Shown: positions 1 to 9,031 of the stretch, piece by piece
Layout of the letters: every line of letters begins with the position of its first letter
Numbering within the stretch: position 1 is the first letter of the stretch
NCBI RefSeq assembly: GCF_016107305.1
Contig: NZ_RCVR01000018.1
Location: 46,445 to 110,444 of the forward strand
Direction: 5' to 3'
Length of the DNA: 64,000 nucleotides
Source: Roseomonas sp. KE2513
GTDB taxonomy: Bacteria > Pseudomonadota > Alphaproteobacteria > Acetobacterales > Acetobacteraceae
The notes under the pieces: model-generated
What the model was told of the DNA's origin: nothing
Seen by the model: the letters and a program-made list of their open reading frames with translations, nothing else
The model's database searches: none
Made by a program: the position numbers and the translations under genes

Positions 1-1
1 T

Positions 2-337
2 CTTGCCGCGGGTGCGCAGGACTATGAGTTTCGTCTGGTAACGGCCGAGGTGAGGCAGGGTGCGGGCGCGGCCGTGGCGGTCCGGCTCGTCCATAAGCCG
101 TCCGGCCGCGCTGTGCCGGATGCGGTGATCTACGCCACACGCCTCGACATGTCGCCCGAGGGCATGCCGACAATGACCACACCGGTCACGCCGATGCCAG
201 GTGGTGACGAGCCCGGAGTCTACCGCTTCCGCACGGACCTCGTGATGGCCGGCGGCTGGGCGCTGACGCTTGCGGCCAAGGTGCAGGGCGAGGAGGGCAC
301 GGTACAGGATCGCCTCGTCCTCCGCTCGGTCCAATAG
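2..337 (+). CDS. FixH/YtkA-like protein, C-terminal part (cut by window edge)
   Basis: The reading frame is open from the first bases of the window, so the start (and any signal peptide) lies upstream. The visible part reads AAGAQDYEFRLVTAEVRQG and then a compact beta-rich domain with VRLVHKPSGRAVPDAVI, PGVYRFRTDLVMAGGWALTL and a final LVLRS. This pattern (a ligand-like beta sandwich with 'agtY.f...l..aG.W.l') is that of the FixH/YtkA-like family, often found beside copper or cation efflux genes. It ends 11 bp before the RND adaptor gene and is probably in the same operon. A role as a small periplasmic or membrane-anchored accessory of metal efflux is inferred from that context. Apart from the edge, nothing looks broken. 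Confidence 0.7.
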   Translation, partial: LAAGAQDYEFRLVTAEVRQGAGAAVAVRLVHKPSGRAVPDAVIYATRLDMSPEGMPTMTTPVTPMPGGDEPGVYRFRTDLVMAGGWALTLAAKVQGEEGTVQDRLVLRSVQ

Positions 338-348
338 GGGCTGTCGCC

Positions 349-1800
349 ATGCCACGTATGGTTTTAGCAGCGCTGGTTCTGCTCGCTGCGGTCGGCCTGA
401 TGGCCGGCGGCTATCAGGCAGGGCGGCTGGGCTTGGGCCGAGGGCTGGGACCGGCCGCTGCCTCGGAGCAGGGGCAGGCCGGTGGGCCGGCGCGGCCTGT
501 CTCGGACCGCATCCTCTACTACCGCCACCCTGACCGGCCAGAATACGCGGCGGGGCCGCGCCAGGCCGAGAACGGGCGGGACTTCCGCGCGGTCTTCGCC
601 GGCCAGGACGTGGAGCCGGAAGACCCGGCCACGCCGGCGACCGCGACAGCGGCGGCCCAGCCGACCGCGGACGGCCCACGGAGGATCCTCTACTACCGCA
701 ATCCAATGGGGCTGCCGGACACCTCGCCTGTGCCCAAGAAGGACTCGATGGGGATGGACTACATCCCTGTCTACGAAGGCGAGGACCAGGACGGGTCCAC
801 GGTGCGGGTCGCGCCGGGCCGGATCCAGGCCACCGGGGTGCGCTCCGAGCCGGTCGCCCGCCGCGAGGTCGTCCGCCCCATCCGCGCACCCGGCACCGTC
901 GAGCTGGACGAGCGGCGGGTCGCAGTGGTTGCGCTGCGGGCTGAGGCCTTCATCGAGCGGGTCGCGGACGTCACCACCGGCAACCGGGTCCGGCGCGGTC
1001 AGCCGCTGCTCCAGCTTTATTCGCCGGACGTGGTTGCCGCCGGTGCTCAGTACATCTCGGCGCTCGGAATCCCTGCGGGGGCTAGCTTGGCCAATGCGGA
1101 CGGCGCGCGCCGGCGACTGGAGAACCTCGGCGTGCCACCGCAGCTCATCGCGGAGATCGACCGGACGCGGCGCATCCCCCAGGCTTTCGTCTGGCCCGCG
1201 CCGCGCGACGGAGTGGTGCTCGAGCGGAGCGCGGTGGAGGGCATGCGCGCCCCGGCGGGCGAGACGCTCTTTCGCTTGGCTGACACCTCGGTCGTCTGGG
1301 TCCTTGCCGACCTGCCCGAGCGCGAGCTGGGGAATGTTGCTCCCGGCCAGACGGTTGAGGTGCGGCCACGTGGCCTGCCAGGCCGCACTTTCTCTGGCCG
1401 CGTCGAACTCATCTACCCGCAGTTGAACCTGCAAACGCGCACGGCGCGAGTCCGGATCGAGTTGCCAAATCCGGACGGTATGCTGCTGCCCGGCATGTAT
1501 GCCGAGGTGGAGATCGCCGCCAAGGGCGCCGGCCCGATGGTTGCAGTCCCCAACTCAGCGGTGATCGACAGCGGCACCCGGCAGGTCGTGATTCTTGACC
1601 GGGGAGAGGGACGCTTCGAGCCCAAGGAGGTCAAGCTCGGCCGCCGCGGCGGCGACTTTGTCGAGATCCGTGAGGGCGTGGCCGAGGGCGACCGCGTGGT
1701 GGTCGCCGCTAACTTCCTGATCGATGCCGAAAGCAATCTTAGGGCCGCGCTGCGCGGCCTGACGGCCGGCGCCCCGGCCACCGGGGAGGAAAGCAAGTGA
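349..1800 (+). CDS. cusB: Heavy-metal RND efflux periplasmic adaptor subunit (CusB-type)
   Basis: Membrane-fusion protein of 483 aa linking an inner-membrane RND pump to an outer-membrane channel. It has an N-terminal signal/anchor helix (LVLLAAVGLMAGGYQAG). Two copies of a heavy-metal-binding motif follow: a degenerate one at about residues 57-85 (ILYYRHPDRPEYAAGP) and a full one at about 112-144 (ILYYRNPMGLPDTSPVPKKDSMGMDYIPVYEG). The barrel-sandwich and beta-barrel parts come next (AFIERVADVTTGNRVRRGQPL, RTARVRIELPNPDGMLLPGMYAEV). The Met residues of KDSMGMDY are the expected Cu(I)/Ag(I) ligands in this family. Its stop overlaps the start of the pump gene by 4 bp, so the two are translationally coupled. 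The degenerate first motif looks like an internal duplication. Confidence 0.93.
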   Translation: MPRMVLAALVLLAAVGLMAGGYQAGRLGLGRGLGPAAASEQGQAGGPARPVSDRILYYRHPDRPEYAAGPRQAENGRDFRAVFAGQDVEPEDPATPATATAAAQPTADGPRRILYYRNPMGLPDTSPVPKKDSMGMDYIPVYEGEDQDGSTVRVAPGRIQATGVRSEPVARREVVRPIRAPGTVELDERRVAVVALRAEAFIERVADVTTGNRVRRGQPLLQLYSPDVVAAGAQYISALGIPAGASLANADGARRRLENLGVPPQLIAEIDRTRRIPQAFVWPAPRDGVVLERSAVEGMRAPAGETLFRLADTSVVWVLADLPERELGNVAPGQTVEVRPRGLPGRTFSGRVELIYPQLNLQTRTARVRIELPNPDGMLLPGMYAEVEIAAKGAGPMVAVPNSAVIDSGTRQVVILDRGEGRFEPKEVKLGRRGGDFVEIREGVAEGDRVVVAANFLIDAESNLRAALRGLTAGAPATGEESK

Positions 1801-4800
1801 TCGCCCGCCTTATCGCCTGGTCGGCGCGCAACGTTTTTCTGGTGCTGGTTGCCACCGCCTTCGTGGTAGCGGCCGGGGTCTGGGCGGTGCGCAACACGCC
1901 GCTCGATGCGTTGCCCGATCTCTCCGACGTCCAGGTCATCGTCTACACTGACTACACGGGCCAGGCGCCGCAGGTAGTAGAGGACCAGGTCACCTACCCG
2001 CTGGTCTCGGCGATGCTGACCGTGCCGCGCTCCAAGGTCGTTCGCGGCTTCTCCTTCTTCGGCGCGTCCTACATCTACATCATCTTCGAGGACGGCACCG
2101 ACCTCTACTGGGCGCGAAGCCGGGTGCTCGAATACCTCAACGCTGCCTCGGGCCGGCTGCCGCCCGGGGCAAAGCCCGTGCTTGGCCCGGATGCGACAGG
2201 AGTCGGCTGGGTCTACCAGTACGCTCTGCTGGCCAAGGATCTGACGCTGGCGGAACTCCGCTCCTTGCAGGACTGGCGCCTCCGCTACGCCCTGGCACGC
2301 GCCGAGGGCGTAGCCGAGGTCGCGAGCGTTGGAGGCTTCGTCAAGCAGTACACCGTGGTGGTCGATCCGCTGCGCTTGCGCGCCCTTGGCATATCCATGG
2401 AGCGCGTGCGCGAGGCGATCCGCACCAGCAACCAGGACGTTGGCGGGCGCACGGTGGAGATGTCCGGGTTCGAGTACATGGTGCGCGGCCGCGGCTATCT
2501 CCGGGGCACCGAGGACCTCGAGCGGATCGTCCTGCGGGCCGAGGGTGGCACGCCGGTGCTGCTGCGCGACGTTGCGCGGGTCGAGACCGGGCCGGACGAG
2601 CGGCGCGGCATCGCCGAGCTGAACGGCGAGGGCGAGGTGGCCAGCGGCATCGTCCTGCAGCGCTTCGGGGCGAACGCACTCGAGGTGATCCGCAATGCCA
2701 AGGAGCGTTTGGCTGAGATCCTGCCCAGCCTGCCCGCGGGCACCGAGATCGTGCCGGTCTACGACCGCTCCGGCCTGATCAATGAGGCGATCGAGACCCT
2801 CAAGCACACGCTCGTCGAGGAGAGCATCATTGTCGCCCTGGTCACGGTGGTGTTCCTACTCCACGTCAGAAGCGCGCTGGTCGCGATCGTGATGCTACCC
2901 GTGGGCGTGCTGATGGCCTTCATCGCTATGAAGCTGATGGGCATCGGCTCGACCGTCATGAGCCTGGGCGGCATCGCCATCGCAGTCGGCGCCATGGTGG
3001 ACGCGGCGATCGTCATGATCGAGGCCGCTCACAAGCACCTGGAGCGTGCTCCGCCCGAAAAGCCCCGTCTGGTGGTACTGACCGAGGCAGCGGCCGAGGT
3101 CGGCCCAGCGCTGTTCTTCAGTCTGCTGGTCATCACCGTCTCCTTCCTGCCGATCTTCGCCCTGGAGGCGCAGGAGGGTCGGCTGTTCCACCCGCTCGCC
3201 TACACCAAGAGCTTCGCCATGGGGGCGGCGGCGCTGCTGTCCATCACGTTGGTGCCGGCGCTCATGGTGCTGTTCGTGCGCGGACGGATCATCCCCGAGC
3301 ACCGCAACCCGGTGAACCGCTTGCTGATATGGCTATACCGCCCGTTCATTCGGGTGGTGCTGCGGGCGCGTGTCCTGACCATCCTGCTCGCCGTTACGGC
3401 GCTGGCCGCCACCGCTTGGCCGGCGGCACGCCTGGGCGGCGAGTTCATGCCGACGCTGAACGAGGGCACGCTGCTCTACATGCCGACCACGCTACCCGGC
3501 CTGTCGGTGACCAGCGCGGCCGAGCTGCTGCAAATGCAGGACCGGATCATCCGCTCCTTCCCCGAGGTCGCCTCGGTTTACGGCAAGGCGGGGCGGGCCA
3601 ACACGGCCACCGATCCGGCACCGACCGAGATGTTCGAGACAGTGATCCAACTCAAGCCCCACGCGGAGTGGCGGCCGGGCGTGACCGTGGACGGCCTGAT
3701 CGCCGAGATGGACCGTGCCTTGCAGTTCCCCGGCGTGAGCAACGCCTGGACCATGCCGATCAAGGCGCGCATCGACATGCTCTCTACGGGGATTCGTACG
3801 CCGGTGGGGGTGAAGGTGTTCGGTCCGGATCTCGCCGAAATCGAGCGCCTCGCGCGCCAAGTCGAGGCGGTGGTACGCGCCGTTCCCGGCACTTCCAGCG
3901 CCTATGCCGAGCGGATCATCGGTGGCTACTATCTCAACATCGAGCCCGACCGGGACGCGCTCGCCCGCTACGGGCTCTCGATCGGCGAGGTGCAGGCGGT
4001 GGTGGCCAGCGCGCTCGGTGGCGAGACAGTAACCACCACCGTCGAGGGGCGCGAGCGCTATGCTGTGAACGTCCGCTATCCTCGCGATCTGCGTGATGAC
4101 CCACAGGCGATCGCGGCCGAGGTCCAGGTGCAGCTACCCGGCAGTGGTACGGTGCCGCTCGGGGAGGTGGCAAAGGTCGGCCTCAGCCGCGGCGCGACCT
4201 CGGTCCGCACCGAGAACGGCCAGCCTGTGGGGTATGTCTTCGTTGACATCCGCGACCGCGACCTGCGTGGCTATGTCGAGGAGGCACGGCGGGCAGTCGC
4301 CACGGAGGTGGCCTTTCCGCCCGGCTATTATGCGACTTGGAGCGGGCAGTTCGAGTACCTGGAGCGGGCCGAGGCGCGGCTGCGCGTCGTTGTCCCGGTC
4401 ACGATCCTAATCATCTTTCTGCTGCTCTACCTGAACTTCCGCGCGCTGGCGGAGACGCTGATCGTGATGCTCTCGGTGCCCTTCGCGCTGGTGGGCGGCG
4501 TCTGGCTGGTGTGGTGGATGGGGTTCAACCTCTCGGTCGCAGTCGCGGTCGGCTTCATCGCGCTGGCCGGTGTCGCGGCCGAGACCGGGGTCGTCATGCT
4601 CATCTACCTCGAGGCTGCATTGACGGAGGTCCGCGCCCGGTGCGCGGCGGAGGGACGGGCGCTGACCCGGTCCGATCTGCGCGAGGCGATTATGGAGGGC
4701 GCCGTGGAACGTGTGCGCCCGAAGATGATGACCGTGGTCGCCATCATGGCGGGGCTGCTGCCAATTCTTTGGAGCAAGGGGACGGGTTCGGAGGTAATGC

Positions 4801-5006
4801 AGCGGATCGCAGTACCAATGGTGGGCGGCATGGTTTCCTCCACCGTGCTCACGCTCCTGGTAATCCCCGCCATTTACAGCTTGGTGAAGGGCTGGAGCCT
4901 GCCGCGCAGGGCCGCCGTCGTGGCCGAGCGCGCCTCCGGCCGCCCAGCCCACGATGTGCTCTCCGAGCCGTCGCGTTGCGAGCCGGTCGCGGCGGCCGGT
5001 GAATAG
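1797..5006 (+). CDS. cusA: Heavy-metal efflux RND transporter, CusA/CzcA family
   Basis: Inner-membrane proton-driven pump of 1069 aa, the usual length for the heavy-metal (HME) RND class. It starts MIARLIAWSARNVFLVLV, the typical first membrane helix. It contains DLSDVQVIVYTDYTGQAPQ, the HME signature near residue 40, then FSFFGASYIYIIFEDGTDLY, two blocks of membrane helices (about 340-500 and 870-1030) and GAMVDAAIVMIEAAHK, which carries acidic residues of the proton relay. The gene overlaps the upstream adaptor gene by 4 bp. Substrate is most likely Cu(I)/Ag(I), judged from the metal-binding motif of the adaptor and the copper genes nearby; Co/Zn/Cd cannot be excluded from sequence alone. 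No outer-membrane factor gene is seen downstream, so it is either upstream of the window or elsewhere. Confidence 0.93.
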   Translation: MIARLIAWSARNVFLVLVATAFVVAAGVWAVRNTPLDALPDLSDVQVIVYTDYTGQAPQVVEDQVTYPLVSAMLTVPRSKVVRGFSFFGASYIYIIFEDGTDLYWARSRVLEYLNAASGRLPPGAKPVLGPDATGVGWVYQYALLAKDLTLAELRSLQDWRLRYALARAEGVAEVASVGGFVKQYTVVVDPLRLRALGISMERVREAIRTSNQDVGGRTVEMSGFEYMVRGRGYLRGTEDLERIVLRAEGGTPVLLRDVARVETGPDERRGIAELNGEGEVASGIVLQRFGANALEVIRNAKERLAEILPSLPAGTEIVPVYDRSGLINEAIETLKHTLVEESIIVALVTVVFLLHVRSALVAIVMLPVGVLMAFIAMKLMGIGSTVMSLGGIAIAVGAMVDAAIVMIEAAHKHLERAPPEKPRLVVLTEAAAEVGPALFFSLLVITVSFLPIFALEAQEGRLFHPLAYTKSFAMGAAALLSITLVPALMVLFVRGRIIPEHRNPVNRLLIWLYRPFIRVVLRARVLTILLAVTALAATAWPAARLGGEFMPTLNEGTLLYMPTTLPGLSVTSAAELLQMQDRIIRSFPEVASVYGKAGRANTATDPAPTEMFETVIQLKPHAEWRPGVTVDGLIAEMDRALQFPGVSNAWTMPIKARIDMLSTGIRTPVGVKVFGPDLAEIERLARQVEAVVRAVPGTSSAYAERIIGGYYLNIEPDRDALARYGLSIGEVQAVVASALGGETVTTTVEGRERYAVNVRYPRDLRDDPQAIAAEVQVQLPGSGTVPLGEVAKVGLSRGATSVRTENGQPVGYVFVDIRDRDLRGYVEEARRAVATEVAFPPGYYATWSGQFEYLERAEARLRVVVPVTILIIFLLLYLNFRALAETLIVMLSVPFALVGGVWLVWWMGFNLSVAVAVGFIALAGVAAETGVVMLIYLEAALTEVRARCAAEGRALTRSDLREAIMEGAVERVRPKMMTVVAIMAGLLPILWSKGTGSEVMQRIAVPMVGGMVSSTVLTLLVIPAIYSLVKGWSLPRRAAVVAERASGRPAHDVLSEPSRCEPVAAAGE

Positions 5007-5020
5007 GGGCGCCAGGGACG

Positions 5021-6385
5021 ATGAAGACGATGCGGCATCAGAAGGACGGCCGGCGATGGGAGGAGGCTGAGGGCTTGCGTCCGGATGACGCACAGAAGCG
5101 GACACCTGTCGGACGCGCCGTGGCCGCTGCCCTGGCCGGCGAGCGGGACGCGCTCGCCGCCGAGCTCCGCGAGGCAAGGACCGCCCTCGCCGGCGCTCAG
5201 GCCGAGATCGCGCGGCGGGAGGCGGCGGGCGGTGCCCAAGCGCGGGCGCGGGTCCCGGCGGAGCACGCCGAAGCGGCCAGGGACACGCCCGTCCCGACCG
5301 GCGCCGGGCTCGCGGCGCGGACATCCGAATGGGTAGCGGAGGCGCGCCGCGTCACCGCTGGGCCTTGGGTGAACGCACCGCAGGCGGACGAGGAGCACCT
5401 GCGGCTCATCCTCGAGAGCGCGACCGATTACGCGATCTACACACTCGATCTGGAAGGCCGCGTCACAACCTGGAACGCGGGCGCGCGGCGCATCTTCGGC
5501 CACGAGGCTGACGCGGTCCTGGGCCGGTCCGGCGAGATTATCTTCACCCCCGAGGACTGCATCGCCCGGGTACCCGAGATCGAGATGTGCCGGGCGGCGG
5601 AGGAGGGCCGCGCCGCGGACGAGCGCTGGCACCTGCGCAAAGACGGTTCTCGGGTCTGGACCAGCGGGTCGATGATGCCGCTGCTGGGCGGCGACGGCGG
5701 GCTGCGCGGCTTCCTGAAAATCCTGCGCGACCAGACGGCCCGTCACCACGGAGAGGAGCACCGCGCCTTGCTACTCCGCGAGCTGGACCACCGGGTTAAG
5801 AACGCGCTGGCCACGGTGCAGGCGGTTGCGGCGCAGACGCTGCGCCAGGCGAATGCGCCCGCCACCCTCCGGGAGACCTTCGAGGCGCGGCTCAGGGCGC
5901 TGGCGCGCTCGCACGACATGCTGGCCCGGGGCGGCTGGGAGGGCGCCTCGTTGCGCGAGGTGATCGAGCGGACCCTCAAAGCCTATGCAATGGACAGCGA
6001 CGGGGCGGCGGGCCGCGTTTCGGCGGAGGGGGCCCCGGTGCAACTGGCGCCGAACGTCACGGTCACCCTCAACCTGGCCCTGCATGAACTGGCGACCAAT
6101 GCCGCGAAGTATGGCGCGCTCTCGGTCCCGGACGGGCACGTCGAGGTGACCTGGATGCTGGAGCGGCGGGCCAGGGACGAGACGCCCGTGGTCGCGATCG
6201 TCTGGCGCGAGCGGGGCGGACCGCCGGTGCGCCCGCCGCAGCACCGCGGCTTTGGATCTCGGCTGCTGGAGCAAGGCCTGGTGCGGGAGTCCGGCGGCCA
6301 GGTGCGGCTCGACTTCGCGCCCACGGGCGTCGTGTGCCGCATCCGCCTTCCGCTCGCGGCGCCCTGGGAGGGATCGGTGCCGTGA
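5021..6385 (+). CDS. PAS sensor histidine kinase, HWE/HisKA_2 family
   Basis: Cytoplasmic signalling kinase of 454 aa with no membrane segment. Residues 35-75 form an Ala/Arg/Glu-rich coiled coil. A PAS domain spans about 125-240 (LILESATDYAIYTLDLEGRVTTW, then GFLKILRDQT). The phospho-acceptor segment LLRELDHRVKNALATVQ puts the histidine at about residue 257. The ATPase part has LALHELATNAAKYGAL, the N-box pattern of the HWE/HisKA_2 group. Such kinases usually respond to light, redox or general stress signals through the PAS ligand; which signal applies here cannot be told. The gene starts 15 bp after the RND pump and may share its transcript. No cognate response regulator is adjacent. Confidence 0.88.
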   Translation: MKTMRHQKDGRRWEEAEGLRPDDAQKRTPVGRAVAAALAGERDALAAELREARTALAGAQAEIARREAAGGAQARARVPAEHAEAARDTPVPTGAGLAARTSEWVAEARRVTAGPWVNAPQADEEHLRLILESATDYAIYTLDLEGRVTTWNAGARRIFGHEADAVLGRSGEIIFTPEDCIARVPEIEMCRAAEEGRAADERWHLRKDGSRVWTSGSMMPLLGGDGGLRGFLKILRDQTARHHGEEHRALLLRELDHRVKNALATVQAVAAQTLRQANAPATLRETFEARLRALARSHDMLARGGWEGASLREVIERTLKAYAMDSDGAAGRVSAEGAPVQLAPNVTVTLNLALHELATNAAKYGALSVPDGHVEVTWMLERRARDETPVVAIVWRERGGPPVRPPQHRGFGSRLLEQGLVRESGGQVRLDFAPTGVVCRIRLPLAAPWEGSVP

Positions 6386-6730
6386 CCGGACCGGAGCCAG
6401 TTGTTCGCCGGTGCCCGCCGTCGCTGGGCCGGGACGACGGCCTCGATGCGATGAGAGGATGGGCCGCCATGCGCTGGCTAAGCTCCGATGCGGCGCGTCG
6501 CCGAGGGCCGGGCCTCGGCGCGGGCCGGCTTGCCCCCGCGAAGCGATCATGGCGGGCGCGTGCGTGCAGCCGAGGTGCTGACCCCGTCCCCACGCCATCG
6601 GTCCGCCGCGCGAGGGAGTTCTACCGGGCCGGCGGTGCCGGCCGGACACGTGCGGTGGGCGACGCCCGCCTGCCGTCGGGAGCGTGCCCCCTGCACGCGC
6701 ATCCATGCCGTCCATCCAAGGAGCGAGGAT
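6386..6730. other. Intergenic stretch, no gene seen
   Basis: This 345-bp stretch lies between the kinase and the CusF-like gene. Long open frames cross it only because of GC bias; none resembles a protein family. It should hold the promoter of the CusF-like gene. An AAGGAG-type ribosome-binding site sits just before 6731. Confidence 0.5.
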
Positions 6731-7114
6731 ATGACCACGATGATCACGAGGCCGCTGACCGTGGCCGCCGCAGCGGCTGCACTTCTGTTCCTGACCGACG
6801 CGCCGGGGCACGCGCAGCAAGGCCCGACACCCGGCACTGCGCCACAGCAGGCGGCCAGGCCCGGCGCTTCGGCCGCCCAGGGGGCAACGGCGACCGGCAC
6901 GGTCCAGAAGGTGGACACGGCCGGCCGGACGCTGGGCCTCGCGCACGGGCCCATCCCGGCGATCGGCTGGCCGGCGATGACGATGGAGTTCCCGGTGGCC
7001 ACAGGCGTGGACCTGTCGGGGCTGGCGCCCGGCCGGCAGGTGGAGTTCACGCTCGCGCCGCGGCCCGGGGCGGGTGGTGGCTATGTCGTCACCCGCGTGG
7101 CCCCGAAGGGCTGA
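6731..7114 (+). CDS. CusF-like periplasmic copper-binding protein
   Basis: Secreted protein of 127 aa. The ATG at 6731 is chosen because an AGGAG motif lies 6-10 bp upstream and a clean signal peptide follows (MTTMITRPLTVAAAAAALLF...PGHAQ). After a low-complexity linker, the domain reads GTVQKVDTAGRTLGLAHGPIPAIGWPAMTMEFPV. The segment W-P-A-M-T-M-E-F is the CusF signature, where Trp and the two Met residues, with an upstream His, bind Cu(I)/Ag(I) by a cation-pi arrangement. It would hand periplasmic copper to the CusBA pump encoded at 349-5006. It is encoded separately from that pump, after the kinase gene. Confidence 0.88.
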   Translation: MTTMITRPLTVAAAAAALLFLTDAPGHAQQGPTPGTAPQQAARPGASAAQGATATGTVQKVDTAGRTLGLAHGPIPAIGWPAMTMEFPVATGVDLSGLAPGRQVEFTLAPRPGAGGGYVVTRVAPKG

Positions 7115-7222
7115 GCGGCCGTTGCGGTCACCGCCGCCGCGGTGCTCGCGCCCGTGGGTGCCGCGGCGGCGTGGGCGCGGCCCGGCGGTCGCCGTGCGCT
7201 TTCCCCGACGGAGGAGTGGTCC

Positions 7223-7645
7223 ATGTCCAACCTCTACGACGGCCGCCGCGCATCCACCGGGATGCTGCGCCATATCCGAATCTGCCTCGAATGCCATCGC
7301 GCCTGCCTCCGCGCGGCGGTGGCCTGCCTCGGGCACGGTGGCGCGTGGGCGACCACGCCGCTAGCCCGAACGATTCTCGATTGCTCGCAGGTCTGCCTGA
7401 TCACGGCCGACCTCATGGGGCGCATGCCGTCATTGCAAGCCGGGCTACGCCAGGCCTGCATAGCGGCGTGCGAAGAATGCGCCGGGCATTGCGAGCACAT
7501 GGTGGGCGAGGTGCCCGGAATGCGGGGCTGCGCGGAAGCCTGCCGCCGCTGCGCCGACGCTTGCCGCAAGGCGGCGGTTGGCTGGAGCCGAACCGGCGCT
7601 GGCGCCGGCGGCAGCGGCGGACGGCGCCGTCTTGCCCACATGTGA
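7223..7645 (+). CDS. Four-helix-bundle copper-binding protein (DUF326-like)
   Basis: Cys-rich helical protein of 140 aa. The ATG at 7223 follows a GGAGGAG motif. Cysteines occur in a helical rhythm: CLECHRACLRAAVACLGHG, ILDCSQVCLIT, ACIAACEECAGHCEHM, CAEACRRCADACRK. This spacing matches the DUF326 four-helix copper storage proteins (Csp-like), in which Cys lining the bundle core bind many Cu(I) ions. No signal peptide is seen, so it probably acts in the cytosol as a copper store or buffer. It lies between CusF-like and NrtS genes in the metal-resistance block. The C-terminal Gly/Arg tail (GAGAGGSGGRRR) is not part of the bundle. Confidence 0.88.
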   Translation: MSNLYDGRRASTGMLRHIRICLECHRACLRAAVACLGHGGAWATTPLARTILDCSQVCLITADLMGRMPSLQAGLRQACIAACEECAGHCEHMVGEVPGMRGCAEACRRCADACRKAAVGWSRTGAGAGGSGGRRRLAHM

Positions 7646-7651
7646 GATACG

Positions 7652-7927
7652 GTGATGCACCGATCGATCGTCAAATCGAAGTACCTCGTGGGACTGGCGC
7701 TCTCCGAGGGCATACCGCGGCGATCCGCCAAGGCGGCGGTGATCGTCGGCTCGATCCTGAACCTCATCAACCAGGGCGAGGCCCTGTTCGGCGAGGCCGA
7801 GCTGAACATGCCGAAGGCGCTGCTGACGTTCGTCGTTCCCTACTGCGTTACGACCTACGGTGCCGTCAGCGTTCAGCTGGACCGCAGCCGTGCGCCCGAT
7901 TGCGACGGCAGCGCCGATCCTCGATGA
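7652..7927 (+). CDS. nrtS: Small membrane protein, NrtS-like (nitrate/nitrite transporter family)
   Basis: Protein of 91 aa with two predicted membrane helices. The core KAAVIVGSILNLINQGEALF, then KALLTFVVPYCVTTYGAVS, matches the short NrtS family described as nitrate/nitrite transporters in marine and soil bacteria. GTG at 7652 and ATG at 7655 are both possible starts; the latter is probably right. The C-terminus (RSRAPDCDGSADPR) is polar. It follows the Cys-rich copper protein by 6 bp. Why an NrtS gene belongs in a copper operon is unclear; the family call rests on pattern recognition only. Confidence 0.65.
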   Translation: MMHRSIVKSKYLVGLALSEGIPRRSAKAAVIVGSILNLINQGEALFGEAELNMPKALLTFVVPYCVTTYGAVSVQLDRSRAPDCDGSADPR

Positions 7928-8267
7928 CCTCCAGCGCGGAGGACGCATCCTGGGAGCACGCGGCGCGTCCCGTTGCGCTTTTGGAGGAGGTGGTGGCCTT
8001 ACCCTCCGGATCAGGGCGATGCGGATGCGGCAAAGCCACGATAGGGCGACCGCACCAGGGAAGGGCCAGGGGAAGCGGCTGCACTCGGGCAGCCCCTCGC
8101 GACGGCGATGAACCGGGATCGCAGATCGGCCGGCGTGGCTTCAAGTGCCTGCTCCTCGTGCTCCTCGGCACGGATTCCATAGGGCTCCTGCAGGCAGGTG
8201 ATGCCGAGGACGTGAAACCGTGAGCGGCCGGTTTCCCGCCGCTCTTCAGCGCAATGAGAGATGTTTG
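7928..8267. other. Intergenic stretch, no supported gene
   Basis: This 340-bp stretch lies between nrtS and the small membrane protein gene. Open frames on both strands are short and lack family features. It ends with the probable ribosome-binding region (CAATGAGAG) of the next gene. Confidence 0.45.
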
Positions 8268-8567
8268 ATGAAGCGCACGAACACGCCGCCCGAGCGAGAC
8301 GCGGCGCATAACAAAAGGCCAGAGGCAGCATTCGGCCGTGGGTTCCGCAGATGGGTACCCGTCCTCCTGGTGGTTGCGGTCATCCTCTTCCTGCTGGGTA
8401 CGGGCCTGTTCCCCGGTAGCGGCTCACCTGGGGGGACGTTCTCGTGGGGTTGGACCCTGCTGATCCTGCTTGTGCTTCTGCCTTGCATGCTGATGCCGTT
8501 CATGATGAGGCGGCACCGCGGCGGCGATGCGGAACGTGACCGGAAGGACGACGGGCATGGCTCCTAA
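8268..8567 (+). CDS. Small two-helix membrane protein, unknown function
   Basis: Protein of 99 aa starting MKRTNTPPERDAAHNKRP. It has two hydrophobic segments, WVPVLLVVAVILFLLGTGLF and WTLLILLVLLPCMLMPFMM, separated by a Gly/Ser loop, and a charged tail RRHRGGDAERDRKDDGHGS. The second helix plus the His/Gly/Asp tail recall the DUF2933-type small proteins found in metal-resistance clusters, but the match is weak. A Cys and several Met in helix 2 (PCMLMPFMM) could bind metal. The start was chosen at the first ATG of the hydrophobic frame; the region upstream has no better one. Confidence 0.55.
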   Translation: MKRTNTPPERDAAHNKRPEAAFGRGFRRWVPVLLVVAVILFLLGTGLFPGSGSPGGTFSWGWTLLILLVLLPCMLMPFMMRRHRGGDAERDRKDDGHGS

Positions 8568-8618
8568 TCGGAAAGCATTGGATGGCTGAGGTGTTCTTTT
8601 GAATTGTGCAACCGACCT

Positions 8619-8655
8619 GCGCGGCACAGCAGCGGAGCCGTCTGCTGTGCCGCGC
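8619..8655. repeat. Perfect 14-bp stem-loop
   Basis: The arms GCGCGGCACAGCAG (8619-8632) and CTGCTGTGCCGCGC (8642-8655) are exact reverse complements around a 9-nt loop. No T-run follows on either strand, so it is not a classical intrinsic terminator. It lies 50 bp after the small membrane protein gene and could stabilise the end of that transcript. Confidence 0.7.
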
Positions 8656-9031
8656 TATGCCGGCCTGACGCAGCTTCGGCTGCCTTTCATGCTTCGCTCT
8701 CTGGAAACGGCACCTCCACTGCGCGCGTGGCGGAGCGGTGGGCCTACGCAGACCGAGCCTGGAGTTGACCCAACAGCGGCACCGCCGCCACGCAATGGGC
8801 GAGGAGAAGCGCTGTCGAGCGCGCGGCAGCCGTTCCGAGGCGCGGCGGATCCGCAGCGAGCGAACGGATCTCCTCCCGACCTGGGTCAGCGGCAGCGGAC
8901 TCTGGACAGCCTCTCTGCGCGGCGAGATGCACGTCGCGCGCGCTGCACCAGGCGGCCACCGGTGCCTGAGCCGCCGCCCGAACCTGTGCGTGCGTGTACG
9001 ACTTCCCGTTGCACGGCGCACGGCCGACACC

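Noticed and set aside
364..1434. Long open frame on the minus strand opposite cusB (356 aa)
   Set aside because: It is His/Arg/Pro-rich, resembles no family and mirrors the coding strand of a clear RND adaptor; GC bias explains it.
1413..2807. 464-aa open frame opposite cusA
   Set aside because: Same reason; cusA in the other strand has all family motifs.
6334..8223. 629-aa plus-strand open frame covering the CusF-like, DUF326 and nrtS genes
   Set aside because: Composition is Arg/Gly/Pro-rich with no motif, while three recognisable genes lie in the other frames.
8011..8331. 106-aa minus-strand frame (CLQEPYGIRAEEHEEQALEATPADLRSRF)
   Set aside because: The segment looks protein-like but lacks a clear start signal and any recognised family, and it overlaps the start of the plus-strand gene at 8268.
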